Below are positions 12,210 through 21,402 of a DNA stretch of 64,000 nt, in pieces (the stretch's first letter is position 1; every line of letters starts with the position of its first letter). Origin of the DNA: Strigamia acuminata (lineage: Eukaryota; Arthropoda; Chilopoda; Geophilomorpha; Linotaeniidae). Location of the stretch: positions 43,966,581-44,030,580 of the forward strand of contig OX442314.1 in the NCBI GenBank assembly GCA_949358305.1, in the 5' to 3' direction. The position numbers and the translations under genes are program-made. The notes beneath the pieces are model-generated. The model was not told the origin of the DNA. It saw nothing but the letters and a program-made list of their open reading frames with translations, and ran no database searches.

Positions 12210-15200
12210 ATGCCTCCAAAATTCGAGTTGAAAAGAAGGGCCTTGACCACAGCCATCCAAGCTGCTGAAACACTAATGGCCACCATTACAACCGCCTTTG
12301 CTGATGTGCCAGTGGTGACCAAGGATGTGCTCAGCATCTGGACAGATCAATTATCAGGAAAAATGCTCCGTGTAACAAAGGCCAGTGATTTGGCTATGGA
12401 CTTGGACAAAAACGACCTTGAAGTGGATGAGGTGAGCAACGTGCTCGACGCCATTGAAGACCGCGCTGCAACAACAAGAGCCGCAATTGTATCGTATGAC
12501 ACTCAAAATTACCCAGTTCAACCCATTGTTCCTCAAAATTTACCGCTACAATTAAATCCAGCCGTAATACCAACAATTAACAATTCGATAAAAAGAAAAC
12601 CGTTGGAAGTGCCAAAATTTGACGGTAGGCGGCCAGAGGATTGGAGTGGGTTCTGGAAAACATTTAGCGTGCAATATGGAGACGACACACAGTTGGACAA
12701 TATAAATAAATTGCTTCACCTGCGCACGTATCTGCACGGGGACGCTTTGAATGACATCAAAGCGTTAGAAATAACAATACCAAATTACTTGGTCGCAGTT
12801 GATCGCTTAAAAAAGAAATATGGCGATAAAATTTTATTGGAAAATCGATTTATAAATAATTTATCCGTTTTACCTGCAGTAAAGGACGAGAAGGATCACG
12901 CTGGACTGCAGCATTTGCACCGCCACGTCGAGATAAACATCGAAAATTTGAGCAACATCGATGTGCGCCTCGAGGAATATCAAAGGACGCTGTTTCCCAC
13001 ACTGGCCACAGCAATCCCACGTACACTGATGCGTGAATACGACCGAGAGAACGCTGCAGAGCGATCAGTCCCTCGTCTCATGAACTGGCTGCACGAATTT
13101 GTGACCAAGGAGGCCCAATACGAGATGATGGCAAATCAATCGAGGCCAACTGAATCCCAACCGAAATTAAATGCAGTTCCGGACTCCTCGAATTTCAAAA
13201 AAGAGAAGAAACGATTTGACAAGAGAGATAAACGAGTCTATGAAAGTTCCGCATCAATGATGTCAGTTGCAGTTAGGACTTGCCAATTTTGTGAGTCAAA
13301 GAGCCACGACAGAAAAGTCTGCCCACTCAACGCTGAAGAACGAATGGAGAAATTAAAGGCAAAAAACGTTTGTTTTCGATGCCTCGGACGAACACCGCAC
13401 CCGACCAATGAGTGTCGCACGTCAATGAAGTGCTATCGATGTGAAGGGCAGCACCACACATATTTGTGCACCAAGCCAAAATCGACAGCAACGAACGAAT
13501 CAAGTTCCGGTAGACAAATTGAGGTGACTGAAATCAAACAAAACACAGTTGTCAACGTAAATCGACCAGCTGTTGAATTTTTGATGATCCAAATGGCACA
13601 ATTGGGCGGAGAGAAGCTGCAAACCAAGGGTGTCTGCTACATAGACGGCGGAGCACAGCGCACATTTATTCGCGCTGACGTGGCCCAGAAATTAAATTTG
13701 AAAAAATTGGGGACGGAAAAGATCAACCTCGCCACGTTTGGTCAGCACCCCAAAATGGAAGTGAGAAACCGAGTGCAGGTGAAAATACGACCAGCCAACG
13801 GAGCATCTCCAGCCATATTAATCGATGCAATTGAAACGCCGCGGTGCACAACCACTCCGACAGAAATTCCAACCAGCGCCTTAAATGACAAATTAAAAGA
13901 CTTGGGAATCCAAGTGAATTGCAAACAGGCCGCCTTACATTCAAGCGAAGTGGACATTCTCCTCGGCGTGGACCATTATAACAAGATCACCACGGGTTGT
14001 TCCAAATTTATTGAAGAAAATTTGGCCGCTGTACACACGATTTTGGGTTGGACGCTGCACGGCCAAACGACGCAGGGGACACAACTCACCGCGTCGCCTA
14101 CGCAAGCTAATACGATAACCATTATTCCTTCTACAGATGACCTGTTGCGCAAATTTTGGGAGCTTGAATCGATTGGAGTCCAGCATGAATCAATGGCCGC
14201 CACGCGAGATGAGAAAATAATTAAGAGATTTAACCAAACCATCAACTGGACAGGGAGCCATTATTCCGTCCAGCTGCCGTGGACAGTGAATCCAGACGAG
14301 CTTGCTGACAATTATGAAATCGCCAAACAAGAAGTCCCATCTAATTGCAACCTGATGAACGACGACGAGACCAAAGTTTTGGGATTACGATTGAGTCCAA
14401 ACACAGACCAAATAAGCCTTGCTGTGGAAATTACAGACGACGTCGAAACCAAGCGAATCACCAAACGAGAAGTCATCCACATAATAGCACAGATTTTCGA
14501 CCCGTTGGGATTCGCGAGTCCCTTCACCATTACGGCAAAAATTTTTTTCCAAACCTTGTGGCTAAGAAACTTGACATGGAACAAGGAATTAAATGAAGAA
14601 ATTCAAGAAACGTGGAAAAAATGGGCAAATCAAATCCCCAAATTAAAAGAAGTCAAACTGCCAAGATGGATTGGATTTAAACTACGTCAAGAAAACAAAA
14701 TTCTTATATTCTGCGACGCCAGCCCGAGAGCTTATGGCACAGTGGCTTACATGCGCAGAAAGGAAGAAGATTTAATTATAATAAATTTTTTATTTTCTAA
14801 ATTTAGAGTAGCCCCGGTGAAACAGCTGACGCTGCCCAAACTGGAATTGATGAGCGCCCTCCTCGCGGTATACCTTAAGGACCAACTGAAGGAGGTGACG
14901 GACTGTGACCGATACCATTACGGGACCGACAGTCAGATGCATTGGATAACAAACACATCCAAGCGGCCACCAACGTTCATAAACAACCGGGCGATCGAAA
15001 TTAGAGAGAAATCACACGTAAAAGCATGGAAACACGTCGCGGGCCCGGAAAATCCAGCCGACCGACTGACAAGAGGCATAAACGCATCGGAACTGATAAA
15101 TGACAACCTGTGGTGGAAAGGGACAAAATGGCTAAGTGAAGAGCAAGAAAACTGGCCAAATAATAAAATAAAATTACCCATAGACCCAGACGAATTGGAC

Positions 15201-16154
15201 AGTGAAGCTGACGAAGAGGAGGCGCCAAGCGGAGAAACCCATGCAAATGCAGTTCAACAAAATAATCAAAAAATTGCATTTCCAATTTCCAGCTCGTATT
15301 TACGCACATGTCGAGTGTGGGCCTGGTGCTATCGTTTCGCACACAACTCAAAACAGAGAGCCGACAGCGAACACCGTCGACAAGGAGTTCTAAATGCAGA
15401 AGAACTCGTGAACGCAAAACAGAAATTAATCATCGCCGCACAGCAGCAACACTACGCTGCAGAAATGAGACAATTGACCGAGGGGAAACCATTGATGGCA
15501 GGATCCAAATTAAAGCTGCTCAACCCATTCATTGATGCAAATGGAGTAATGAGACTGAGGACCAGACTACAAACCTCCAAAGATGAACAAACAGCAACAC
15601 AACCTATCGTGTTACCACAAAAATGCGAATTGACCAAACTAATATTTTTGCATTCTCATTCCCAGGTTCTCCACTGCGGCTTGGCAGCAACGCTCGCCCA
15701 ATTTAGAGAGTCATACTGGACACCGGCCGCAAGGAGAACCTTGAAGTCAACATCAAGTCGATGCGTCACGTGCATGAAGATACAAGGCAAATTAATGCAA
15801 GAATCACCCGGATTGCTGCCATTCGATAGAATTACTCGTTGCGAGCCGTTTGCAGTCACGGGAGTCGACTTTGCGGGACCCATGTACATCAGAGGGCGCA
15901 AAACAAAGGCATACATTGCACTGTTTACTTGTGGCAACATCCGAGCGGCGCATCTCGAATTGGTGCCCTCGCTCAACACGCCTGATTTCATCGACGCATT
16001 CGAACGATTTGTGAGTCGCCGAGGACTACCAAAGACATTGTACAGCGACAACGGGACGACCTTTCACCGTACAAACAAGGAATTGGCTGCATTGTTGAAT
16101 AACACCAAAGATGAGTCATTCAAAAATTATTTGTGCAACAAGGGGGTCAATTAG
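12210..16154 (+). CDS. BEL/Pao gag-pol polyprotein lacking RT core and integrase C-terminus
   Basis: 1314 residues in one frame, starting 32 bases after the PBS. Order: gag-like DUF1759 region (about 130-320), cysteine-rich zinc knuckles (about 350-425; C-x2-C, then CFRC and CYRCEGQHHTYLC), DUF1758 aspartic protease with IDGGAQRTF at about 478 (DGG rather than the usual DSG/DTG), RT entry region, then from about residue 700 a direct jump to the region after the YVDD motif (DETKVLGL, IFDPLGFASP), RNase H-like part, H2C2 zinc motif and integrase D residues at about 1219 (GVDFAGP) and 1279 (YSDNGT). The frame stops 19 codons after the second Asp, so the catalytic Glu and C-terminal domain are missing. 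Both losses keep the frame tidy and leave LTRs intact. Not autonomous. Confidence 0.93.
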   Translation: MPPKFELKRRALTTAIQAAETLMATITTAFADVPVVTKDVLSIWTDQLSGKMLRVTKASDLAMDLDKNDLEVDEVSNVLDAIEDRAATTRAAIVSYDTQNYPVQPIVPQNLPLQLNPAVIPTINNSIKRKPLEVPKFDGRRPEDWSGFWKTFSVQYGDDTQLDNINKLLHLRTYLHGDALNDIKALEITIPNYLVAVDRLKKKYGDKILLENRFINNLSVLPAVKDEKDHAGLQHLHRHVEINIENLSNIDVRLEEYQRTLFPTLATAIPRTLMREYDRENAAERSVPRLMNWLHEFVTKEAQYEMMANQSRPTESQPKLNAVPDSSNFKKEKKRFDKRDKRVYESSASMMSVAVRTCQFCESKSHDRKVCPLNAEERMEKLKAKNVCFRCLGRTPHPTNECRTSMKCYRCEGQHHTYLCTKPKSTATNESSSGRQIEVTEIKQNTVVNVNRPAVEFLMIQMAQLGGEKLQTKGVCYIDGGAQRTFIRADVAQKLNLKKLGTEKINLATFGQHPKMEVRNRVQVKIRPANGASPAILIDAIETPRCTTTPTEIPTSALNDKLKDLGIQVNCKQAALHSSEVDILLGVDHYNKITTGCSKFIEENLAAVHTILGWTLHGQTTQGTQLTASPTQANTITIIPSTDDLLRKFWELESIGVQHESMAATRDEKIIKRFNQTINWTGSHYSVQLPWTVNPDELADNYEIAKQEVPSNCNLMNDDETKVLGLRLSPNTDQISLAVEITDDVETKRITKREVIHIIAQIFDPLGFASPFTITAKIFFQTLWLRNLTWNKELNEEIQETWKKWANQIPKLKEVKLPRWIGFKLRQENKILIFCDASPRAYGTVAYMRRKEEDLIIINFLFSKFRVAPVKQLTLPKLELMSALLAVYLKDQLKEVTDCDRYHYGTDSQMHWITNTSKRPPTFINNRAIEIREKSHVKAWKHVAGPENPADRLTRGINASELINDNLWWKGTKWLSEEQENWPNNKIKLPIDPDELDSEADEEEAPSGETHANAVQQNNQKIAFPISSSYLRTCRVWAWCYRFAHNSKQRADSEHRRQGVLNAEELVNAKQKLIIAAQQQHYAAEMRQLTEGKPLMAGSKLKLLNPFIDANGVMRLRTRLQTSKDEQTATQPIVLPQKCELTKLIFLHSHSQVLHCGLAATLAQFRESYWTPAARRTLKSTSSRCVTCMKIQGKLMQESPGLLPFDRITRCEPFAVTGVDFAGPMYIRGRKTKAYIALFTCGNIRAAHLELVPSLNTPDFIDAFERFVSRRGLPKTLYSDNGTTFHRTNKELAALLNNTKDESFKNYLCNKGVN

Positions 16155-16170
16155 AAGTTCAGAGTGAAAT

Positions 16171-16184
16171 CGGCGCGGGGGGAG
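16171..16184 (+). promoter_or_regulatory. BEL polypurine tract
   Basis: Purine-rich gcggggggag directly abuts the 3' LTR, the expected plus-strand primer. Confidence 0.75.
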
Positions 16185-16753
16185 TGTGAAAACTGGCGTT
16201 TTACCTCAGGTTCACATTCCCTTTAATGTGTCATTTTATTTGATATTTTTGTATTTTGATTTCATAACATTTTAATTTGGGTGCACATTCCCTTTAATGT
16301 GCCATTATTATTGCTATTTTGTAAACCTTGATTTAATAATGTTTTCTATTTGATATTTGTTCTTATTAATTCTTATTATAATATTTTAGTGTCTTTATTT
16401 GCTAATTTCCATATTTTTTGATTTGATATTTAATATTTCCATTTATTATGTTTTTTATTTGTTTATTTACAATTTAGTGTCATTAACCTTTTATTTAAAG
16501 AGGGTTAGATTATTGTCACATGACCTGGCTTCAGCTCTCCTTCTAGGAATGCAGCTGAAGCCAATTATCGGATTAGTGGTGCTCCAATAGGAGCGTTTTT
16601 GTATATATCTTTTTGAAGACAATAAAGTTTAACCCCAGTGAGTGTACAAAATTCATGGTGGAAGCAAGCTGCAGATTTATTTAAAACATACACTTAAAAT
16701 TACAAAGAAGCCAGAGACTTTAGAAGACCAACTAAAAGCGATTGGAATCTACA
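16185..16753 (+). repeat. BEL 3' LTR
   Basis: 569 bp, same ends and length as the 5' LTR, one substitution seen. Confidence 0.93.
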
Positions 16754-17095
16754 GCGGCCATTAATACGAAAAAATAGAAAAGGTATTTCATTTCCTACAT
16801 GGGCGACAATTAACTTCGTTTATGACAACTGACCTGATATTTCTGTTTAAAGCATGTTCAATTCAAACTGAAGGGTATTTTGCGTCGGAAAAAACCAAAA
16901 TTCGAAGCAAACCGGCGCTCGAAGCTTCCTCGGCTTCCACCGTCTACAAGCATGTGACTACGGGGTTCACAGAATAAATTCACGACGTAGTTGATCGCAA
17001 CAGAACGAATCCTTAAGCAGACGGTGGCCCAGATGAGACCACTCAACGTCATCTACTCAAAAATGAATAAAATAAACATTACGATATTCATTACG
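16754..17095. repeat. Dispersed repeat B, copy 2, right part
   Basis: Continues repeat B after the BEL insertion and ends near cattacgatattcattacga, where copy 1 also ends (about 4480). It carries the octamer CTCGAAGC only once, confirming the fold-back insertion in copy 1. Confidence 0.85.
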
Positions 17096-17196
17096 AAGAA
17101 TGTTATTAACATAACAAACAAATATATTTCTACAAAGAAGATTACACCAAAAGAAGACACTTAATAAAACGCTACAAATTTCATTTTCAAAATTAC

Positions 17197-17337
17197 TTTT
17201 TGTTTGCCATAAATGAGGTATAATGTCGTAGTGTATCATAAAAATTGTTGCAGCAATTGTCATGACTGAAAGTGAAGCCCTCGGTATGTATTGCAACGTA
17301 CTTCCCATAGTGCCCATTGTGAGCACGACAATTACTC
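17197..17337 (-). CDS. Exon-like fragment of an SLC26-type anion transporter
   Basis: On the minus strand a 141-bp open segment is bounded by a 3' splice site (tttttag|GAG) and a 5' splice site (AAAAA|GTAATT), both leaving a codon split after base 1, so the exon is symmetric. It encodes a hydrophobic stretch with YIPRASLSVMTIAATIFMI followed by a HLWQTK-type tail. This resembles the late transmembrane part of SLC26/SulP permeases (YIPKAxLAAVII...FMVxY...W+xKK). No neighbouring exon was found: repeat B lies downstream and the plus-strand zinc-finger gene upstream. It may be a stray exon of a larger gene or a captured fragment. Confidence 0.5.
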
Positions 17338-17500
17338 CTAAAAACATTATTAATCTCTCATGTTTACCACTTTACCTGAGGACAATCCACCAATACGTTC
17401 TATCTACGTTCAATCTACGTTACATTAGAAATTGAAGTTTTAACTACGTTACACGTGTCTATACCGTAACGCACCACCTACGTCACCTTGATTTCACGTA

Positions 17501-17540
17501 CTTAAAGGCGGATGTGACCACTATCAAAGCATTCAGTCTC
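17501..17540 (+). promoter_or_regulatory. Core promoter of the zinc-finger gene (TATA-like box and initiator)
   Basis: CTTAAAGG at 17501-17508 lies about 30 bases before TTCAGTCT at 17533-17540, which matches the arthropod TCAGT initiator. The ATG follows 32 bases later. An alternative is that this is the promoter of the neighbouring copia LTR. Confidence 0.5.
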
Positions 17541-17571
17541 TGCTAGCAACGCTTAACACCGACCAAACGAC

Positions 17572-17910
17572 ATGTCCGAACAATCCATCAACATCGACGA
17601 CGCATTTCCATTCGCCTGTGCACCTTGCAACAAAAAATTCACCGGCAAGGCATCCTACAACCAGCATTTGGCCAGTGCAATGCACTCGAGAAAAGCGCAG
17701 AATTTGCGACAACTAACGCCAGATTTGCCGTTGCCGTTGTCGTTGTCTTTTCCATTTTCTTGTTTAGTTTGCAACAAGAAATTTACGGGCAAAAAACCGT
17801 ACGAGCAGCACTTAGAGAGCGCGCTGCATGCACGCAAAGTGAATTCGGATTTGTCAGAGGCTTTGAGAGATAGTCGCGGGGCTTATCTGTTGAAACATGA
17901 GATTCTGTGA
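17572..17910 (+). CDS. Small protein with two near-identical C2H2 zinc fingers
   Basis: 112 residues, single exon. Two fingers at about 14-40 and 63-89 share the layout F-x-C-x2-CNKKFTGK-x2-Y-x-QHL-x2-A-x-HxRK: a C-x2-C-x12-H-x5-H spacing typical of U1/matrin-type, RNA- or dsRNA-binding C2H2 fingers rather than Kruppel-type DNA binders. They are joined by a hydrophobic, Pro/Leu/Ser-rich linker. A promoter-like pair lies just upstream and AATAAA at 17960-17965, so the gene is compact. The two fingers arose by internal duplication. Function unknown; the product could be nuclear and RNA-binding. The gene sits right against a copia 5' LTR and may share its poly(A) signal. Confidence 0.65.
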   Translation: MSEQSINIDDAFPFACAPCNKKFTGKASYNQHLASAMHSRKAQNLRQLTPDLPLPLSLSFPFSCLVCNKKFTGKKPYEQHLESALHARKVNSDLSEALRDSRGAYLLKHEIL

Positions 17911-18059
17911 TGACACTTTTGTAAGAGCGCCACCTGGCGTTCAGCGTCTTTAACGTTTGAATAAAATTGTAACGGGACTTCCGTAGTAACCCTTATACGG
18001 TGTGGTCAAGTTTTTGTGTCTTCCAACATCAATCTTCCCCAATCCTTAAAACTACAACA
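17888..18059 (+). repeat. Probable copia 5' LTR (left limit uncertain)
   Basis: The right end (...ACAACA at 18059) is fixed by the primer-binding site. TGTTG at 17888 would give TGTTG...CAACA ends like the other copia LTRs in this window and would include AATAAA at 17960. No 3' LTR exists for comparison, so the left limit is a guess and the LTR could be longer or shorter. Confidence 0.4.
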
Positions 18060-18073
18060 GGTTATGGGTCCAG
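18060..18073 (+). promoter_or_regulatory. Copia primer-binding site (internal initiator tRNA-Met type)
   Basis: GGTTATGGGTCCAG matches, with one difference, the complement of the animal initiator tRNA-Met anticodon-arm segment CTGGGCCCATAACC, the half-tRNA primer used by Drosophila copia. Confidence 0.8.
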
Positions 18074-18226
18074 AAACGTTTTAAAATACTGCGCGCTGAC
18101 TGCATATATCGCTAAGGTAACTTTTTCGATTGTTGAAAGTTTTTCTAACAAGAAACTTTTGTGTGAAAATTGCGGAACATTTGCGGAACACGTGGAAACG
18201 AAGTTTGGATTTGAATTTCGAGTACG

Positions 18227-20806
18227 ATGGCAGATGCGCAACCAGAACCAACGAGAGTCAGTCACGGAATGCATCCAGTTCACCACATTAAAAAACTGGA
18301 GGGGATTTCGAACTATAATAGCTGGAAATTTGCGATGGAGATGCAACTGGTGCGAGAGAATTTGTGGGAGTATGTTGCTGGGACTAAAACTGATGCAACA
18401 AAGAGTCGACTCGCGCTGGCCACGATAGCGCTCGGAGTCCAGGAGCACGTGTACCAAGAGGTGCGAGGCTTCAAAACCGCGAAAGAAGCGTGGGAAAATT
18501 TGGGTAAGCTTTACCAAAATAAAAGTTTGCGGAGTCAAGTTTCGCTTCTGACGGACCTGATTAGCATCAAGTACGAGGAGTGCAAGGACATGGCGGAATA
18601 TGTTGCACGAAAAGTGACGATTGGGCAGCAACTAACCGACATCGGATACAAGGTAGACAACAAAATGATGGCAGCAATGTTACTTGCCACTTTGCCGGAA
18701 GAATTTAAGCCAATGATAATGGCAATTGAGAACTGTGGAACAGAAATTACGGCGGAATACGTCAAAGTGCGACTTTTACAAGAGTCACAGCGCCGGGAAA
18801 AGGAAATTACGAGCGCCGCATTCAGTTCGAGCACTGGAAATAATGGACGTGCCAATTCGGGCACTGGAGGCCATGGGCGTGCGCGACGTAACGACGGCGG
18901 CGATTTGTCACGTATAAAGTGCTTTAGGTGTCACAAACTTGGACACAGAAAAGTGGACTGTCGCGTAGAATTGTCCACGAAGGAAACGGAATCAGAAAAG
19001 GACAAACCTGCTGGCAAGGCGTACATCACGGCGGTCGTTTCCATGGCAGCATTGATGGCAAAATCTTCGGATGCAGACTGGATCGTGGATTCTGGAGCGT
19101 CGCGTCACATGAGCTCCCAGCGCGAACAGTTTGGTGATTTGGAGAGGGCGCCGAAAATTAAAGTGCACACTGCGAACGGTGGCATATTGTATGCAGAACA
19201 CACAGGGACTGTTGCATTAGCTGTTCGTATAAATGGGAAACCAGAAATGGTGAACTTTAAAAATGTGTATCTTGTCCCGGGCCTGGATGCAAATTTGCTG
19301 TCGGTGCGTCAACTTGAAAAAAAAGGCGCGGATGTTCGATTTCGAAATGGACGGTGTGAAATACGCAAGTATGGTGATTTATTTTTTGCTCTGTCGTCCA
19401 AGCACGATGAATTGTATCGACTGGACGTTGTGACCACGAGCGGTAGTGCAATGAGATGCGCAATTTCATCAAATTCGGTCGAAAATGAACTTTGGCACAG
19501 GCGACTTGGACATTTGAGTGTTGGAGGCATGAAATCCCTGCAAAATATGGTAAACGGTTTCAATATTGTTAAGTCATCTGACTCGAATAAAGTGTGTGAA
19601 CCGTGTATGAAGGGAAAGCAGCACCGTGCCCCTTTTCCAAGCAGCAAAACGCCGCGCTCTGACCAAATATTGGAACTGATACATTCCGACGTGTGCGGGT
19701 CAATGGCGACGAGTACGATGGGCGGGGCCAGATATTTTTTGACATTTATCGATGATTATTCCAGAAAAACTTTTGTATACCTGCTTAAACATAAAAATGA
19801 AGTTTTTTCCAAGTTTTTAGATTTTAAGGCGCAGGTTGAGAAACAAACTGGATGTGCGATTAAACGCCTACGAACGGACAACGGCACCGAGTACGTGAAT
19901 GGCGACTTCAGGGACTACATGAAGAAGTCCGGTATTGTGCACGAGTTCACAGTACCCTACTCGAGTCAGCAGAACGGAGCGGCGGAACGAGCGAACCGAA
20001 CGCTGGTCGAAAAAGCGAGGTCAATGCTGCAAGACGCGTCGCTTGGCAACGAGTATTGGGGTGAAGCCATCGTAACTGCAGCACATCTTAAAAATCGTTC
20101 ACCAACAGCAGCGGTTCCTGAAATGACACCAGAAGAAGCGTGGAGCGGTGCAGTGCCGGACATCAGTTATTTTCGGACTTTTGGTTGTGATGCGCATGTT
20201 CATGTGCCAACGCAAAAACGCAAAAAGTGGGACGCAAAGAGCAAAAAGTTGACTTTTGTGGGATATTGCGACACGACAAAAGGATATAGACTGATTGACA
20301 CTACAACAAAGCTAATTACCGTATCACGAGATGTTGTTTTCGACGAGAACGCACGCGCCGACCCAGTGTTCATTTCCGACCAAATTAATAATCCATTTTA
20401 TGAATTTTCAGTGTCGGTTGAGAGCGGTGGCGATGTTTCGACGCCATCAGTTACGGAAAACGAGGAAACTGTCGAGCTCCCAGAACCGGATCCATGTCAC
20501 GATGAAATACAAGTCGTGGACAACCCTGTGGATCCAATCGAACTGGCAGAAGCGATTGATCTCGTCATTTCCGACTCGGAGGATGAAAATGAAGATGTGG
20601 CCGAACCTGAAGTGCAGCAAGGACGTCCAAAACGAAACTGTGGACCTCCTCGACGATTTCCTGCAGAAGAATACGTCTTCCAGGCGGCAATGGAGCTGCT
20701 CAGCGACGACCCCGAGTCATACAGCGAAGCAATGATGTTGTTGGAAAATTTACTCCACTGGATCAGGCACCAAATGGGCAATCCTTCATTTCTGGCTCAA
20801 ACTTAG
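18227..20806 (+). CDS. Ty1/copia gag-protease-integrase polyprotein, RT and RNase H missing
   Basis: 859 residues. Gag (UBN2-like) about 20-190, CCHC knuckle CFRCHKLGHRKVDC at 232-245, aspartic protease DWIVDSGAS around 285-292, pre-integrase zinc region (LWHRRLGHLS ... CEPC) about 422-460, integrase core with D488, D551 and E587 all present, and integrase C-terminus to about 690. An acidic linker follows, then the frame enters the palindrome at 20736 and ends 23 codons later. Reverse transcriptase and RNase H are absent, as is an identifiable 3' LTR. In another frame just past the palindrome start, FWLKLRGMRKWFEGGRM could be a copia C-terminal remnant followed by a purine tract (gagggcgggagaatgagga). 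Defective copy. Confidence 0.9.
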   Translation: MADAQPEPTRVSHGMHPVHHIKKLEGISNYNSWKFAMEMQLVRENLWEYVAGTKTDATKSRLALATIALGVQEHVYQEVRGFKTAKEAWENLGKLYQNKSLRSQVSLLTDLISIKYEECKDMAEYVARKVTIGQQLTDIGYKVDNKMMAAMLLATLPEEFKPMIMAIENCGTEITAEYVKVRLLQESQRREKEITSAAFSSSTGNNGRANSGTGGHGRARRNDGGDLSRIKCFRCHKLGHRKVDCRVELSTKETESEKDKPAGKAYITAVVSMAALMAKSSDADWIVDSGASRHMSSQREQFGDLERAPKIKVHTANGGILYAEHTGTVALAVRINGKPEMVNFKNVYLVPGLDANLLSVRQLEKKGADVRFRNGRCEIRKYGDLFFALSSKHDELYRLDVVTTSGSAMRCAISSNSVENELWHRRLGHLSVGGMKSLQNMVNGFNIVKSSDSNKVCEPCMKGKQHRAPFPSSKTPRSDQILELIHSDVCGSMATSTMGGARYFLTFIDDYSRKTFVYLLKHKNEVFSKFLDFKAQVEKQTGCAIKRLRTDNGTEYVNGDFRDYMKKSGIVHEFTVPYSSQQNGAAERANRTLVEKARSMLQDASLGNEYWGEAIVTAAHLKNRSPTAAVPEMTPEEAWSGAVPDISYFRTFGCDAHVHVPTQKRKKWDAKSKKLTFVGYCDTTKGYRLIDTTTKLITVSRDVVFDENARADPVFISDQINNPFYEFSVSVESGGDVSTPSVTENEETVELPEPDPCHDEIQVVDNPVDPIELAEAIDLVISDSEDENEDVAEPEVQQGRPKRNCGPPRRFPAEEYVFQAAMELLSDDPESYSEAMMLLENLLHWIRHQMGNPSFLAQT

Positions 20807-20847
20807 AGGCATGAGGAAGTGGTTCGAGGGCGGGAGAATGAGGATGT

Positions 20848-20872
20848 TTAGGTTAGGTTAGGTTTAGGTTAG
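20848..20872 (+). repeat. Short TTAGG run
   Basis: Three exact TTAGG units, one TTTAGG and a partial unit; the inverted counterpart is at about 27577-27601. TTAGG is the usual arthropod telomere unit, but this is far too short to be a telomere. Confidence 0.8.
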
Positions 20873-21402
20873 CCAGCGCCATCTATTATCAAAATTGGCT
20901 ACTAAAAGTCCCAAATTTGGCCCGAGGGCAAAATGGACAAAATGGCGGCCGTTTATATACGGGTTTGACCAGATGGTCGAATTTCGTTACGATCGGTCCA
21001 AAAAAATGGTTGTGTGTATGAACCGGTCACTCGTCATGCCCTCGCGCAATAGCTTCTGTGTTGACACGTGTCGGCGCCATCTACTATCAAAATTGGCTAC
21101 TAAAAGTCCCAAATTTGGCCCGAGGGCAAAATGGACAAAATGGCGGTCGTTTATATACGGGTTTGACCAGATGGTCGAGTTTCATTAGGATCGGTCCAAA
21201 AAAATGGTTGTGTGTTTTTCACCGGTCACGTGACATGTCTCACAGGCAATGACTCAGATGGATTTCAGGAGCATAAAAAAATGATGCTTACTCTTCAAAT
21301 TTTTTTTCACGAGTGAAAAGATATTTAATTGCGTGATGTCATACGGTTCCAAACCGGTTCAAACTGGTTTTGGAGGGGATTCCCCGTTTTGCGGTATATA
21401 TA

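Larger units (their letters stand above)
11589..16753 (+). mobile_element. BEL/Pao LTR retrotransposon, internally deleted, TSD GCGGC
   Basis: A 5165-bp element with 569-bp LTRs (TGT...ACA ends), primer-binding site, one gag-pol frame and a purine tract. The 5-bp target duplication GCGGC is at 11584-11588 and 16754-16758, and the uninterrupted site can be seen in repeat B copy 1 (around 3690). The LTRs differ at one position I could find (T at 12040, C at 16636), so insertion was recent. The coding region lacks the RT core and the integrase C-terminus, so this copy must have moved using proteins from a complete relative. Confidence 0.93.

Noticed and set aside
20848-20872. Telomere or chromosome end
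   Set aside because: Only about four TTAGG-like units, and internal sequence continues on both sides.
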